Assembly (NCBI RefSeq): GCF_000956545.1
Contig: NZ_JYIT01000084.1
Location: 124,001-188,000, forward strand
DNA: 64,000 bases
DNA from: Microbacterium azadirachtae
GTDB lineage: Bacteria > Actinomycetota > Actinomycetes > Actinomycetales > Microbacteriaceae
Direction: 5' to 3'
Part shown: piece by piece, positions 34,726 to 43,510 of the stretch
How positions within the stretch are numbered: position 1 is the first letter of the stretch
Layout of the letters: each line of letters starts with the position of its first letter
Notes under the pieces: generated by a model
Database searches by the model: none
Told to the model about the DNA's origin: nothing
What the model saw: only the letters and a program-made list of their open reading frames with translations
Position numbers and translations under genes: made by a program

Positions 34726-35637
34726 TCAGGGCTCGCTCGGGTCCGCGACCGGATAGTCGACGAACGCGAACGCGGATCCGTCAGGCGCCCAGCTCGGCAC
34801 GTTGATCGTGCCCTGCCCGCCGTGCAGTGCGACGATCGTCGTCGGCCGGGTCCAGTCGTCCACGGAGACGAGGCGCAGCTCGACCGCGAGGTCGGCGGGG
34901 TGCCCCACGGTGCCCGGCGGATAGCTGAGGTAGACGGCGACGTCGCCGGTCGGTGCGACGTGCGGGAACCAGTTCACGCGGTCGTCGAAGGTGAGCTGCT
35001 CGAGTTCCGCGCCGTCCGGTCGCACCCGCGCCAGCTGCGCATGCCCCGGGGCCTGGGAGAACTGCTCCGTGTTGAAGACGATCCACTCGCCGTCCGGGGT
35101 CCACGCGCAGCCGTCGGCCGGGCCCGGGTCCGTGGTGACGGCCACGTCGTCGTCACCGTCCACGCCGATCGTGTGGATCGTCGCCGACGCCCACCAGTTC
35201 TCACCCTCGGGGTCGAGGCGCACGTAGCCGAGGCGCGTGCCGTCAGGGCTGACGCCGTGCAGGAAGTGCATCCCGCCGTCGTCCCGAGTCACCCGCCGCG
35301 CCGCTCCGCCGTCGAGCGGCAGAGTCCAGATGTGCCAGTCCTGGGCCGAGGCGAACACCGTGCGGCCGTCCGGGGAGAGGACATGATCGTTGTTGGCCTC
35401 GGGAAGACCGACGGCCGGGATCGCCTCCGGTGCCCCGGAGCCGTCGGCGGGGAGGAGCCAGAGCCGCCCGTCGCCGTTCACCAGGAGCCGGTCGTCCTTC
35501 GTCCAGTTCGGCGCCTCATAGCGTCGAGAGCGGGACGCGTGCACCGTGCGGATCGCGCCCGTGGCGCGCTCCCACACGCGGATCCGTGAGGTCTGGCCGG
35601 GAAGCAGGCCGCCGTCGGTCGCTGCCGCGTCGTCCAT
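34726..35637 (-). CDS. TolB-like beta-propeller protein
   Basis: The 303-residue protein consists of PD40/WD40-like repeats typical of TolB and dipeptidyl-peptidase propellers (DHVLSPDGRTVFAS, GVSPDGTRLGYV, AWTPDGEWIVFNTE, HVAPTGDVAVYLSY, SWAPDGSAFAFVDY). There is no signal peptide and no peptidase domain, so it is probably a cytoplasmic binding scaffold of unknown role. It follows the small gene at 35653 by 15 bases and probably shares its promoter. Confidence 0.8.
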   Translation of the reverse strand: MDDAAATDGGLLPGQTSRIRVWERATGAIRTVHASRSRRYEAPNWTKDDRLLVNGDGRLWLLPADGSGAPEAIPAVGLPEANNDHVLSPDGRTVFASAQDWHIWTLPLDGGAARRVTRDDGGMHFLHGVSPDGTRLGYVRLDPEGENWWASATIHTIGVDGDDDVAVTTDPGPADGCAWTPDGEWIVFNTEQFSQAPGHAQLARVRPDGAELEQLTFDDRVNWFPHVAPTGDVAVYLSYPPGTVGHPADLAVELRLVSVDDWTRPTTIVALHGGQGTINVPSWAPDGSAFAFVDYPVADPSEP

Positions 35638-35652
35638 CGTCGTCGGATCCGG

Positions 35653-35928
35653 TCAGACCGCGCGTACCGAGAGCAGCTGATACCCCTCGGGGACCTTGGC
35701 CTCGAGCGCCGTCAGGTCGTCGGCCTCGATCTCCTGCACGCCGTCGCGCCGGACGATCGTGCCCTCGGCGGTGAGGATCGTGTCCTTCTTCGCCATCGCG
35801 ACCGGCGCGGAGGCGAGCTGCCAGCCTTCCGGAGTCTGGGCCGCGAGGAGGGCCTGGATCTCGTCCAGCTCCTCGGCCTGCACGGTGTGGGTGGCGGATT
35901 CGACGGGGCGGATGACACCGATGAGCAT
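35653..35928 (-). CDS. Small conserved hypothetical protein
   Basis: The 91-residue product (MLIGVIRPVESATHTVQAEE...) has an alternating pattern with two similar segments, LLAAQTPEGWQLASAPVAMA and LEAKVPEGYQLLSVRAV, which suggests an internal duplication around PEG[WY]QL. I do not recognise the family. TACGCT (complement of 35935-35940) ends six bases before the ATG; the spacer GGAGAC might also act as a ribosome binding site. Confidence 0.65.
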   Translation of the reverse strand: MLIGVIRPVESATHTVQAEELDEIQALLAAQTPEGWQLASAPVAMAKKDTILTAEGTIVRRDGVQEIEADDLTALEAKVPEGYQLLSVRAV

Positions 35929-35961
35929 GTCTCCAGCGTATGCCCCGCCGCCGACGACGAA

Positions 35962-35993
35962 GCCCGTCCCGCGCAGCGTTGTGCGGGACGGGC
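35962..35993 (-). terminator. Terminator of the MarR-MFS operon
   Basis: A perfect 11-base stem (GCCCGTCCCGC and GCGGGACGGGC) with a ten-base loop lies 33 bases after the MFS stop, in the gap before the small gene at 35928. Confidence 0.75.
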
Positions 35994-36026
35994 GGTTCGC
36001 GGCGCCTCGGGCAGGCGCTGATCCTC

Positions 36027-37256
36027 TCAGGCGGCGTCGCCGATGAGGATCGCCTCCGCATCCTCCGCGACGTCGTGCGAGCCGCGGTCGATGTGGGCGA
36101 GGGCCCGGCGGCCGAGCAGCACCACGAGCGCCGCGATGAGCACCGAGACCCCGGCGAACAGGTACGGCACGGTGTCGCCCCAGAGGTGCGACAGCAGGGC
36201 GGCGAGGGGCGGGGCCACCGCGCCGCCGATGAAGCGGACCGCGGAGTACGCCGACGACGCCACCGAACGGGGCAGATCCGTCGCCTCCATCACGGCCTCC
36301 GTGAGCACGGTGTTCATGATGCCCAGCAGCAGACCGCCCACGATGATGCAGATCACCAGGGCCATCGGGATCGCGACCAGGATCCCCGCGACGACCAGGT
36401 CGACGGCGAGCAGGGGCAGGACGAACAGGATGATCCGGGTGATGGGCATGCGGCGCAGCAGGATCGGCGCGACCCAGACGCTCGTGACCGCCAGCGCGAT
36501 GCCCCAGCCGAAGAAGGTCAGACCGATGCCGATGGCGCTGAATCCGAGCGGGAACGGCGAGAACGCCAGCAGCACGAAGAATCCGATGTTGTAGAACAGC
36601 GCGGCGACCGCCAGCACGCCCAGCGCGGGACGGCCGAGCGCCTTGAACGGCGCGGAGAACGGCACGGGCTCGCGCTTCTCGAACGGGCCGCGCAGCAGGG
36701 TGAGCACCGCGATGAAGCCGATCGCCATGAGCACGACCACGCCGAAGAACGGACCCTGCCAGGCGACCTCGCCCAGCAGGCCGCCGAGCAGCGGGCCGAT
36801 CGCGATGCCGAGGCCCAGCGCCGCCTCGTACAGGATGATGGCCGCGCTGGAGCCGCCACTGGCGGCGCCGACGATCGTGGCGAGAGCGGTGGAGATGAAG
36901 AGCGCGTTGCCGAGTCCCCAGCCGGCGCGGAAGCCGATGATGGCGTCGACGCTGCCGCTCAGCGCGCAGAACAGCGCGAAGACCACGATGAGGGCGAGTC
37001 CCACCAGGAGGGTCGCCTTGGCGCCGATCCGGCTGGAGATCCAGCTGGTGAACAGCATCGCCACTCCGGTGACGAGCAGGTAGCTCGTGAACAGCAGCTC
37101 CGTCTGGACGGGGGTGGCCTTCAGCGATTCGGCGATCGCGGGCAGGATCGGGTCGACCAATCCGATGCCCATGAACGCCACGACGCAGGCGAACGCGACC
37201 GCCCACACCTGAGCGGGCTGTCTCCAGATGGATACCGAGGAACCGGTGGAACTCAA
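36027..37256 (-). CDS. MFS transporter (drug efflux type)
   Basis: The 409-residue carrier has about twelve membrane segments and the motif VDPILPAIAESLKATPVQTELLFTSY typical of DHA-type efflux proteins, with SSRIGAKATLL in the loop after helix 2. The start is a TTG at 37256 overlapping the MarR stop (TTGA), with AAAGGA upstream, so it is coupled to its likely regulator. The substrate is unknown; control by an adjacent MarR suggests a toxic compound. Confidence 0.87.
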   Translation of the reverse strand: MSSTGSSVSIWRQPAQVWAVAFACVVAFMGIGLVDPILPAIAESLKATPVQTELLFTSYLLVTGVAMLFTSWISSRIGAKATLLVGLALIVVFALFCALSGSVDAIIGFRAGWGLGNALFISTALATIVGAASGGSSAAIILYEAALGLGIAIGPLLGGLLGEVAWQGPFFGVVVLMAIGFIAVLTLLRGPFEKREPVPFSAPFKALGRPALGVLAVAALFYNIGFFVLLAFSPFPLGFSAIGIGLTFFGWGIALAVTSVWVAPILLRRMPITRIILFVLPLLAVDLVVAGILVAIPMALVICIIVGGLLLGIMNTVLTEAVMEATDLPRSVASSAYSAVRFIGGAVAPPLAALLSHLWGDTVPYLFAGVSVLIAALVVLLGRRALAHIDRGSHDVAEDAEAILIGDAA

Positions 37257-37684
37257 CGTGCTGTCCTTTCCAGAAGCGAATGCGTGTGCAGGATCTCCGC
37301 GGCGCGGGCGAGGTGGTTCCAGTCCGTGTCGTCGAGGTCGCTGAATCGGGGGGCGAGGATCCGCTGGATCTCGTCGCGCCAGGCGTGCAGCAGGGTGCGC
37401 CCGGCGTCGGTGATCGTGACCACCGTCGCCCGGGAGTCCTCGGGGTCGGGGGAGCGGAGCACCAGGCCGTCCTGCTCGAGCTGCCCGAGCAGGCGGGTCA
37501 TGCCGGGCTGCGTGGTCCTGCTGGCCCTTGCCAGCTCTCCCACGCGCTGTCCGTCATTGCCGTCGAGCAGGCTCAGCGCCCGCCACTGCGCCGCAGGAGC
37601 GTCGTTCCCGGCTTCCTGGGCGGCGATACGGGTGAGCGCGTGCGTCGAGAACACGATCGACTGCAGGATCTCGCCGTGATTCAT
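37253..37684 (-). CDS. MarR-family regulator
   Basis: The 143-residue winged-helix protein has QWRALSLLDGNDGQRVGELA, the recognition helix RTTQPGMTRLLGQLEQDGLV and the wing DPEDSRATVVTIT. It probably represses itself and the overlapping MFS gene. The ATG at 37684 is preferred over 37720: TATACT (complement of 37691-37696) ends six bases before it. A palindrome spans this promoter. Confidence 0.87.
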   Translation of the reverse strand: MNHGEILQSIVFSTHALTRIAAQEAGNDAPAAQWRALSLLDGNDGQRVGELARASRTTQPGMTRLLGQLEQDGLVLRSPDPEDSRATVVTITDAGRTLLHAWRDEIQRILAPRFSDLDDTDWNHLARAAEILHTHSLLERTAR

Positions 37685-37710
37685 ACCAAAAGTATATATC
37701 TGTCGGTATG
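37682..37710. promoter_or_regulatory. Promoter and candidate MarR operator
   Basis: CATACC (37682-37687) and GGTATG (37705-37710) form an inverted repeat centred on the TATACT -10 box of the leaderless marR gene. The A/T-rich centre is unusual in this genome. Binding here would block the promoter directly. Confidence 0.55.
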
Positions 37711-37729
37711 TAAATGGCAAGCGGGCGCG

Positions 37730-38527
37730 TCAGCGCGCGGCGCGGCCGGCGATGCGTGCGGAGAGCTGGTGCGCGTGGGCGAGCAGCGTGCGGCCGAGCG
37801 CGGGCAATCGATCCGGGCCGAACCGGAACTCCACGCCGGTGAGGCTCAGCGCCCACTCCGGCCGTCCGTCGCGGTCGAACACAGCCGCGCCCATGCCCCA
37901 GCTGCCCTCGACGATGAGGCCGGGGTTGACGGCGTACCCGCGCGCCTTGGTCTCCTCCAGCCGTCGGCGCAGCGGCTGCTCGGCGTGGGTGCGCCCCCAG
38001 CGCTCGCTCAGCTCCGGGTGCCGGGAAAGGTAGGCATCCACATCGTGGTCGGGGAGGAAGGAGAGGATCGCGAGGCCGGCACTGGCCACGCCGAGGGGGA
38101 ACCGCACGCCTTCGCTCAGCACGAAGGAGCGGATCGGGAACGCCCCCTCCTCCCGCAGCAGGCATACCGTCTCGTCCGCCCTGCGCACAGAGAGGAACGC
38201 GCTCTCCTCGGTCTTCACTGCGAGCGATCGCACGATGTCGCGCGCGATCTCGGTGATGTCGTAGCGCGCCGCGGCCACTGTTCCCATGAGATAGAGCTCC
38301 GGTCCCGGCATCCACCGCGCGGTGTGCGGATCCTGGTCCACGAGCCCCTCCGCCCGCAATGCGGACAGCAGCCGGTGCACGGTGGGGCGGCTGAGGCCCG
38401 AGGTCGTCGCGAGCTGATTGAGGGCCGCGCCCTCGGGGGAGGCGGTCACCAGGCGGAGCAGCTCCGCGGCGCGCGCGATCGCCTGGGCGCCCGGCACCGA
38501 GCGCTTGACCGTCGACGGCTGTTCCAT
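37730..38527 (-). CDS. IclR-family regulator
   Basis: The 265-residue protein has the IclR helix-turn-helix (LNQLATTSGLSRPTVHRLLS, about residues 38-57) and an effector domain (SLAVKTEESAFLSVRRADET ... GLIVEGSWGMGAAVF). It is divergent from a CoA-transferase/thiolase operon, the arrangement of PcaR/PobR-type regulators. The effector may be beta-ketoadipate or a related keto acid (inference). The ATG at 38527 is chosen; a frame to 38725 lacks support. Confidence 0.87.
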   Translation of the reverse strand: MEQPSTVKRSVPGAQAIARAAELLRLVTASPEGAALNQLATTSGLSRPTVHRLLSALRAEGLVDQDPHTARWMPGPELYLMGTVAAARYDITEIARDIVRSLAVKTEESAFLSVRRADETVCLLREEGAFPIRSFVLSEGVRFPLGVASAGLAILSFLPDHDVDAYLSRHPELSERWGRTHAEQPLRRRLEETKARGYAVNPGLIVEGSWGMGAAVFDRDGRPEWALSLTGVEFRFGPDRLPALGRTLLAHAHQLSARIAGRAAR

Positions 38528-38528
38528 G

Positions 38529-38559
38529 ATGTGGACGCTACCGAGCATCCCGTCCACAT
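38529..38559. promoter_or_regulatory. Candidate IclR operator
   Basis: A perfect nine-base inverted repeat, ATGTGGACG (38529-38537) and CGTCCACAT (38551-38559) with a 13-base spacer, lies in the divergent region just before the iclR start and about 70 bases before the CoA-transferase start. Confidence 0.55.
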
Positions 38560-38630
38560 GGCAAGCGTGCGCTTGAGGACGCCGACGGCGCGGCGCACAG
38601 TGGAGGGGGACTCTCACGAAGGAGTGACGT

Positions 38631-39419
38631 GTGATCGACAAGCAATGGGCTTCCGCCGCCGACGCGGTCGCCGACATCCCCGACGGCGCATCGCTCGCCG
38701 TCGGAGGATTCGGACTCTCGGGCAATCCGAGCGCACTGATCCAAGCGCTGCTGGATCAGGGGACGTCGGGACTCAGCATCGTCAGCAACAACTGCGGGGT
38801 CGACGACTGGGGGCTCGGGCTGCTGCTCGGGGCGCAGCGCATCCGCAAGATGACCTCGTCGTATGTGGGCGAGAACAAGGAGTTCGAACGCCAGTTCCTC
38901 TCCGGCGAGCTCGAGCTCGAGCTGACCCCGCAGGGCACCCTGGCGGAGAAGCTGCGGGCGGGCGGATCCGGGATCGCCGCGTTCTACACGCAGACGGGCG
39001 TCGGCACCCAGGTCGCCGAGGGCGGACTGCCGCGGCGCTACGCGAGCGACGGGTCGATCGCGGTCGCCTCGCCGCCGAAGGACGTGCGCGCCTTCCCCGT
39101 GAACGGCGTGCCGCGAGACTTCGTGCTCGAAGAGGCGATCACCACCGACTTCGCGCTCGTGCACGCGGCTCTCGGAGACCGGCACGGGAACCTGATCTTC
39201 AACAAGGCCGCGCGCAACTTCAATCCGCTCGCCGCGATGGCCGGGCGCATCTGCATCGCCCAGGTCGAACGACTCGTCGAGCCGGGGGAGCTGGATCCTG
39301 ACGGCGTGCACCTCCCCGGCGTGTTCGTGCACCGGATCGTGGAGGTCGGCCCGGACATCGAGAAGCGCATCGAGCGGCGCACCGTGCGTCCCGCGGCCGA
39401 CGCGGCAGGGGAGGCCTGA
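38631..39419 (+). CDS. 3-oxoacid CoA-transferase subunit A
   Basis: The 262-residue alpha subunit has the family signature [17 protein letters not shown] near residue 22 and [19 protein letters not shown]. With subunit B it moves CoA from succinyl-CoA to a 3-oxo acid (acetoacetate or 3-oxoadipate). The start is GTG at 38631 with AAGGAG seven bases upstream. It is the first gene of an A-B-thiolase operon controlled by the divergent IclR regulator; scoA or pcaI would be the name, depending on substrate. Confidence 0.92.
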   Translation: MIDKQWASAADAVADIPDGASLAVGGFGLSGNPSALIQALLDQGTSGLSIVSNNCGVDDWGLGLLLGAQRIRKMTSSYVGENKEFERQFLSGELELELTPQGTLAEKLRAGGSGIAAFYTQTGVGTQVAEGGLPRRYASDGSIAVASPPKDVRAFPVNGVPRDFVLEEAITTDFALVHAALGDRHGNLIFNKAARNFNPLAAMAGRICIAQVERLVEPGELDPDGVHLPGVFVHRIVEVGPDIEKRIERRTVRPAADAAGEA

Positions 39420-39421
39420 AC

Positions 39422-40066
39422 ATGGCGCTGACACGCGACGAGATGGCGGCGCGCGCCGCACGGGAGCTGTCGGACGGCTCCTACGTGAACCTCGGCATCG
39501 GACTGCCGACGCTCGTGCCCAACCACGTGCCGGACGGCGTCACCGTGGTGCTGCAGTCGGAGAACGGCATCCTCGGCGTCGGTCCCTATCCCGTCGAGGA
39601 GGCGGTCGACCCCGATCTGATCAACGCCGGCAAGGAGACCGTGACGACGCTGCCCGGGGCGGCCTTCTTCGACTCCGGCCTGAGCTTCGGCATGATCCGC
39701 GGCGGAAAGATCGACGCCGCGATCCTGGGCGCGATGCAGGTGAGCGCCGCGGGCGACCTGGCGAACTGGATGATCCCGGGGAAGATGGTCAAGGGGCCGG
39801 GCGGGGCGATGGATCTGGTGCACGGCGCCGGTCGCGTGATCGTGCTGATGGAGCACGTCGCGCGCGACGGGTCGGCGAAGATCGTCGACGCGTGCTCGCT
39901 CCCGCTGACCGGTCGCGGCGTGGTGCATCGGATCATCACGGATCTCGCGGTGATCGACGTCACGCCCGAGGGCCTGCGGCTCGTCGAGCTCGCGCCCGGG
40001 GTGAGCGTGCAGGATGTGAAGGACGCGACGGAGCCGCCGCTGCTCGTCGCCGAAGGACTGGAGTGA
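39422..40066 (+). CDS. 3-oxoacid CoA-transferase subunit B
   Basis: The 214-residue beta subunit contains the catalytic glutamate in [14 protein letters not shown], with [13 protein letters not shown] at the N-terminus and [15 protein letters not shown]. It starts two bases after subunit A and its stop lies two bases before the thiolase ATG. It is equivalent to ScoB or PcaJ. Confidence 0.93.
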   Translation: MALTRDEMAARAARELSDGSYVNLGIGLPTLVPNHVPDGVTVVLQSENGILGVGPYPVEEAVDPDLINAGKETVTTLPGAAFFDSGLSFGMIRGGKIDAAILGAMQVSAAGDLANWMIPGKMVKGPGGAMDLVHGAGRVIVLMEHVARDGSAKIVDACSLPLTGRGVVHRIITDLAVIDVTPEGLRLVELAPGVSVQDVKDATEPPLLVAEGLE

Positions 40067-40068
40067 TC

Positions 40069-41253
40069 ATGAGTGCAGACGACATCGTCATCGTCGCGGC
40101 GTCCCGCACGCCGCAGGGGCGGCTGAAGGGGCAGCTCGCCCCGTTCACGGCGCCGCAGCTCGGCGCGCTCGCGATCCGCGGGGCCCTGGACCAGAGCGGC
40201 GTGGACGCCGCCGACGTCGACGCCGTGATCGTCGGGCAGGTCCTCGCCGCGGGATCCGGGCAGAACGCGGCGCGGCAGGCCGCGATCGGCGCGGGGATCG
40301 GCTGGGACGTTCCCGCGCACTCGGTGAACAAGGTGTGCTTGTCCGGCCTGACCGCCGTCATCGACGCCGCGCGCATGATCCGCACCGGCGACGCGCTCAC
40401 CGTGGTCGCGGCGGGCATGGAGTCGATGACCCGTGCGCCGCACCTCCTCATGGGGTCGCGCGACGGCTGGACTTACGGATCCGTCGAGGTGCTCGACCAC
40501 ATGGCGTACGACGGGCTCACCGACGCCTACGACGCGGAGAGCATGGGCGCGTCGACCGAGCGGCACAACGAGCGGTTCGGGATGACCCGCGAGGCGCAGG
40601 ACGAGGTCGCGGCGCGCTCTCACCAGCGTGCCGCCGCCGCGCGCGAGGCAGGCGTGTTCGACGGCGAGATGGTGACGGTCTCCGTGCCGCAGCGCAAGGG
40701 GCCCGCGCTCGCGCTCACCGCCGACGAGGGCGTGCGCCCCGACACCACCGTCGAATCGCTCGCGGGCCTGCGGCCGGCGTTCGCCGAGGGCGGGTCGATC
40801 ACGGCCGGAAACTCCTCGCAGATCTCCGACGGTGCTTCCGCGGTGATCGTCACGACCCGGGGCAACGCCGAGAGCCGCGGCTGGCCCGTTTTCGCGACGG
40901 TGGGGGCGAGCGGACAGACCGCGGGCCCCGACAACTCGCTGCACGAGCAGCCGGCCACCGCGATCCGGCGTGCGCTCGACAAGCAGGGGATCACCGTCGA
41001 GGATCTGGATCTCGTCGAGATCAACGAGGCGTTCGGCGCCGTCGTCGCCCGCTCGGCGACCGAGCTCGGACTGGATCCGGAGATCGTCAACATCCACGGC
41101 GGGGGCATCGCGATCGGCCACCCGATCGGGGCGAGCGGCAACCGGCTCGTCGTGCACATGGCGCACGAGCTCGTGCGCCGCGGCTCGGGCACGGCGGTGG
41201 TCGCGCTGTGCGGCGGCGGCGGTCAGGGCGAGGCGCTGATCCTCACCCGCTGA
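40069..41253 (+). CDS. Thiolase (acetyl-CoA C-acyltransferase)
   Basis: The 394-residue thiolase has the acylated cysteine at about residue 90 in NKVCLSGLTAV, NEAFGAVVARS, the GGGIAIGHPIGASG loop and the second cysteine in CGGGGQGEALI. It should cleave the CoA thioester made by the upstream transferase into acetyl-CoA plus a shorter acyl-CoA; 3-oxoadipyl-CoA (PcaF) or acetoacetyl-CoA are the candidates. GGAG precedes the ATG; a GTG at 40063 is an alternative. A terminator follows. Confidence 0.93.
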   Translation: MSADDIVIVAASRTPQGRLKGQLAPFTAPQLGALAIRGALDQSGVDAADVDAVIVGQVLAAGSGQNAARQAAIGAGIGWDVPAHSVNKVCLSGLTAVIDAARMIRTGDALTVVAAGMESMTRAPHLLMGSRDGWTYGSVEVLDHMAYDGLTDAYDAESMGASTERHNERFGMTREAQDEVAARSHQRAAAAREAGVFDGEMVTVSVPQRKGPALALTADEGVRPDTTVESLAGLRPAFAEGGSITAGNSSQISDGASAVIVTTRGNAESRGWPVFATVGASGQTAGPDNSLHEQPATAIRRALDKQGITVEDLDLVEINEAFGAVVARSATELGLDPEIVNIHGGGIAIGHPIGASGNRLVVHMAHELVRRGSGTAVVALCGGGGQGEALILTR

Positions 41254-41265
41254 GCGGTCTCGCAT

Positions 41266-41294
41266 CGGGGCGGTGCGGATGCCGTGCCGCCCCG
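41266..41294 (+). terminator. Terminator of the CoA-transferase operon
   Basis: An eight-base stem (CGGGGCGG and CCGCCCCG) with a 13-base loop that can partly pair lies 12 bases after the thiolase stop. The -10 box of the next gene begins on the following base. Confidence 0.6.
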
Positions 41295-41306
41295 TAGGAT
41301 CGGCGC

Positions 41307-41753
41307 ATGACGACGATCACCGCGCTCACCGAGGCCGACCGCGACGACTGGCTGTCGCTGTGGCAGGCGTATCTGACGTTCTACGAGTCGGAGGTGGCCG
41401 ACGACGTCACGGCGTCGACCTTCGCGCGGATCGTGGATCCCGCCGGCGAGATCCAGGGCGCTGTCGCGCGCGACGACGACGGGCGCGCCGTCGGGATCGT
41501 GCACTGGTTCTCTCACCCGGCGACCTGGTCGAAGATGCACTACACCTATCTCGAGGATCTGTTCGTGGATCCCTCCGCCCGGGGCGGAGGCGTCGGTCGC
41601 GGGCTGATCGCGCACGTCACCGACGCGGCGCGGGCCTCGGGCAGCGACAAGGTCTACTGGCTCACCGCGGAGACCAACGCGACGGCGCGCACGCTCTACG
41701 ACCGCGTCGCCGAGCGGAGCGGGTTCATCCACTACCAGATCGACCTGGTCTGA
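41307..41753 (+). CDS. GNAT acetyltransferase
   Basis: The 148-residue enzyme has DRDDWLSLWQAYLTFYE, GIVHWFSHPATW, LEDLFVDPSARGGGVGRGLI (acetyl-CoA loop) and NATARTLYDRVAERSGF, a pattern of small-amine or diamine-type acetyltransferases. The substrate is unknown. TAGGAT (41295-41300) ends six bases before the ATG, so the mRNA is probably leaderless. Confidence 0.85.
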   Translation: MTTITALTEADRDDWLSLWQAYLTFYESEVADDVTASTFARIVDPAGEIQGAVARDDDGRAVGIVHWFSHPATWSKMHYTYLEDLFVDPSARGGGVGRGLIAHVTDAARASGSDKVYWLTAETNATARTLYDRVAERSGFIHYQIDLV

Positions 41754-41797
41754 CCGGAGCGCGCCGCGGATCGGTCGAGCGGAGGGCCCGCGGGGGC

Positions 41798-42073
41798 TCA
41801 GCTCCTCTTCTGGGCCTTCTGCTCGGCCTTGAGCGCCTTCTTGGCGCGCTTGAACTGCACCGGCGCGACCGGTGAGTCGAACGACACCGTCTCGCCGCGC
41901 TCGTCGCGGCGGAAGTCGACGATCGCACCGATGGCGAGGGCGATCGTGATGCCCCAGCTCAGCCAGGCCAGCACGGCGCGCCACGTGATGGGAGCGTCGC
42001 GGGTGCCGCGCAGCAGCGCGATCCCGCTGGTGATCGCGCCGAACAGACCGCTTGCGAAGAGGTAGTTGCGCAT
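41798..42073 (-). CDS. Small membrane protein of unknown function
   Basis: The 91-residue protein has two hydrophobic segments (about residues 4-22 and 31-52) and a highly basic C-terminus (FKRAKKALKAEQKAQKRS). I do not recognise the family. TAGCGT (complement of 42080-42085) ends six bases before the ATG, and a nine-base inverted repeat spans that promoter. Confidence 0.7.
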   Translation of the reverse strand: MRNYLFASGLFGAITSGIALLRGTRDAPITWRAVLAWLSWGITIALAIGAIVDFRRDERGETVSFDSPVAPVQFKRAKKALKAEQKAQKRS

Positions 42074-42097
42074 GTCACCACGCTACCCTGGTGACAT
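42072..42097. promoter_or_regulatory. Inverted repeat over a leaderless promoter
   Basis: ATGTCACCA (42072-42080) and TGGTGACAT (42089-42097) form a perfect nine-base inverted repeat with an eight-base spacer. It starts inside the start codon of the minus-strand gene and covers its -10 box, as an operator would. Confidence 0.5.
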
Positions 42098-42193
42098 CAC
42101 CGTTGTGCATTACCGGCCGCCGGCTCTTCCGGCGGAAAGCGGCGGCACCTGATCCGCGTCGCTCTCGCGGCGGCGCCAGAGACCTCCTCCGCC

Positions 42194-43438
42194 ATGACTT
42201 CGCCGCACACTCCTCCCGCCACCGTCGCCCCGAGCCTGTTCCGGCGGGTGGGACTGCCCTACTTCCTCATCGCCTTCATCGCCCGCCTTCCGTTCGCGAT
42301 GATGGTCGTCGGCGTGCTCACCGTCGTCGTGGCCGCGCGGGATTCGGTGGGGCTCGGCGGCCTGACCTCCGCGGCCGTGGGCATCGGCACCGCCTGCTTC
42401 GGTCCGCTGCTGGGAGCCGCAGCCGACCGCCGAGGACAGCGGATCGTGCTCGGCATCGTCGCCGTGGCCAACGCCGCGGCGCTCATCGGCTTCACCCTCG
42501 TCGTCTACTCGCCGGCGCCGGAGCCCCTCGTGCTGCTGAGCGCCTTCGCGATCGGCGCCACCGCGCCCCAGGTCTCGCCGATGTCGCGGTCGCGCCTGGT
42601 CACGATCATCGCCGAGCGCATCCCGGAGGAGCGCCGCGCGCGTACGACGTCGTCGACGATGTCGTACGAGTCCGCGGCCGACGAGACCGTGTTCGTGTTC
42701 GGCCCGTTCCTCGTGGGGGTGCTCGCCACCGGCATCGCGCCGTGGATGCCGCTCGTGATCGCAGCCGCGCTGATCCTCGTGTTCGTCGGCGCCTTCGCCC
42801 TGCATCCGACCGCCGCGCAGGTGTCCGCGCAGCGCGGTGCCGACGGGCGCGCCACCTCCCGCGTGTCGGAGCTGTTCCGTCCGCGGCTGCTGATCGTGGT
42901 GGTCGGGATGCTCGGGGTGGGCGTGTTCTTCGGCGCGATGCTCACGTCCCTCACGGCCTTCATGACCGAGCACGGCCGTCCCGAGGAGGCGGGACTCCTG
43001 TACGGGGCGATGGGGGTCGGATCCGCGATCCTCGCGCTGGGGGTCGCGTTCCTGCCCGCGCGGTTCACGCTGCCCGGTCGCTGGCTGCTGTTCGCGGGCG
43101 TGCTGTTCGGCGGCAGCCTGATCCTGCCGAGCGTGCACGACGTGACGGGGATGCTGATCGCCCTGGCGGTGATGGGGTGCGGGATCGGGCCCACGCTCGT
43201 CACGCAGTTCAGCCTCGGGGCGGCGTTCGGCCCGGCCGACCGATCTGCCACGGTGATGACGATGCTCGGATCCGCGCTGGTCGTGGGTCAGGCGATCGGA
43301 GCAGTGGTCACGGGGCAGATCGCGGACGCGGCGGGGGCGCAGCCCGCCCTGCTGCTGCCGGTGATCGCGGCCGGTCTCGTGCTGGCGGCCGGCGTCGTGA
43401 ACGCCGTGCTGGCGCGCCCGCGCCACGCCGCCGTCTGA
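42194..43438 (+). CDS. MFS transporter
   Basis: The 414-residue carrier has about twelve membrane segments, the helix 2-3 loop GAAADRRGQRIVLG and a long central loop (residues about 205-230). Substrate and regulation are unknown. The ATG at 42194 lacks a clear ribosome binding site, and a later start near residue 19 is possible. The 120-base upstream gap holds the inverted repeat described at 42072-42097. Confidence 0.83.
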   Translation: MTSPHTPPATVAPSLFRRVGLPYFLIAFIARLPFAMMVVGVLTVVVAARDSVGLGGLTSAAVGIGTACFGPLLGAAADRRGQRIVLGIVAVANAAALIGFTLVVYSPAPEPLVLLSAFAIGATAPQVSPMSRSRLVTIIAERIPEERRARTTSSTMSYESAADETVFVFGPFLVGVLATGIAPWMPLVIAAALILVFVGAFALHPTAAQVSAQRGADGRATSRVSELFRPRLLIVVVGMLGVGVFFGAMLTSLTAFMTEHGRPEEAGLLYGAMGVGSAILALGVAFLPARFTLPGRWLLFAGVLFGGSLILPSVHDVTGMLIALAVMGCGIGPTLVTQFSLGAAFGPADRSATVMTMLGSALVVGQAIGAVVTGQIADAAGAQPALLLPVIAAGLVLAAGVVNAVLARPRHAAV

Positions 43439-43475
43439 CGCGCGGCGTTCCCCGCGGTCGCGGGTTGGCTAGCCT

Positions 43476-43490
43476 GGGGGAGCAGCCCCC
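43476..43490 (+). promoter_or_regulatory. Leader hairpin before otsA
   Basis: GGGGG-AGCAG-CCCCC follows directly after a TAGCCT -10 box (43469-43474) and lies just before the GAGGAG ribosome binding site, so it would be at the very 5' end of the otsAB mRNA. It may stabilise the transcript. Confidence 0.4.
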
Positions 43491-43510
43491 GCTGCCGTGA
43501 GGAGCGTTCC

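Noticed and set aside
35653..36027. A 517-codon frame joining the small gene at 35653 with the MFS region
   Set aside because: Only its last 91 codons, from the ATG at 35928 behind TACGCT, are supported; the rest is a shadow of the MFS gene and crosses a terminator.
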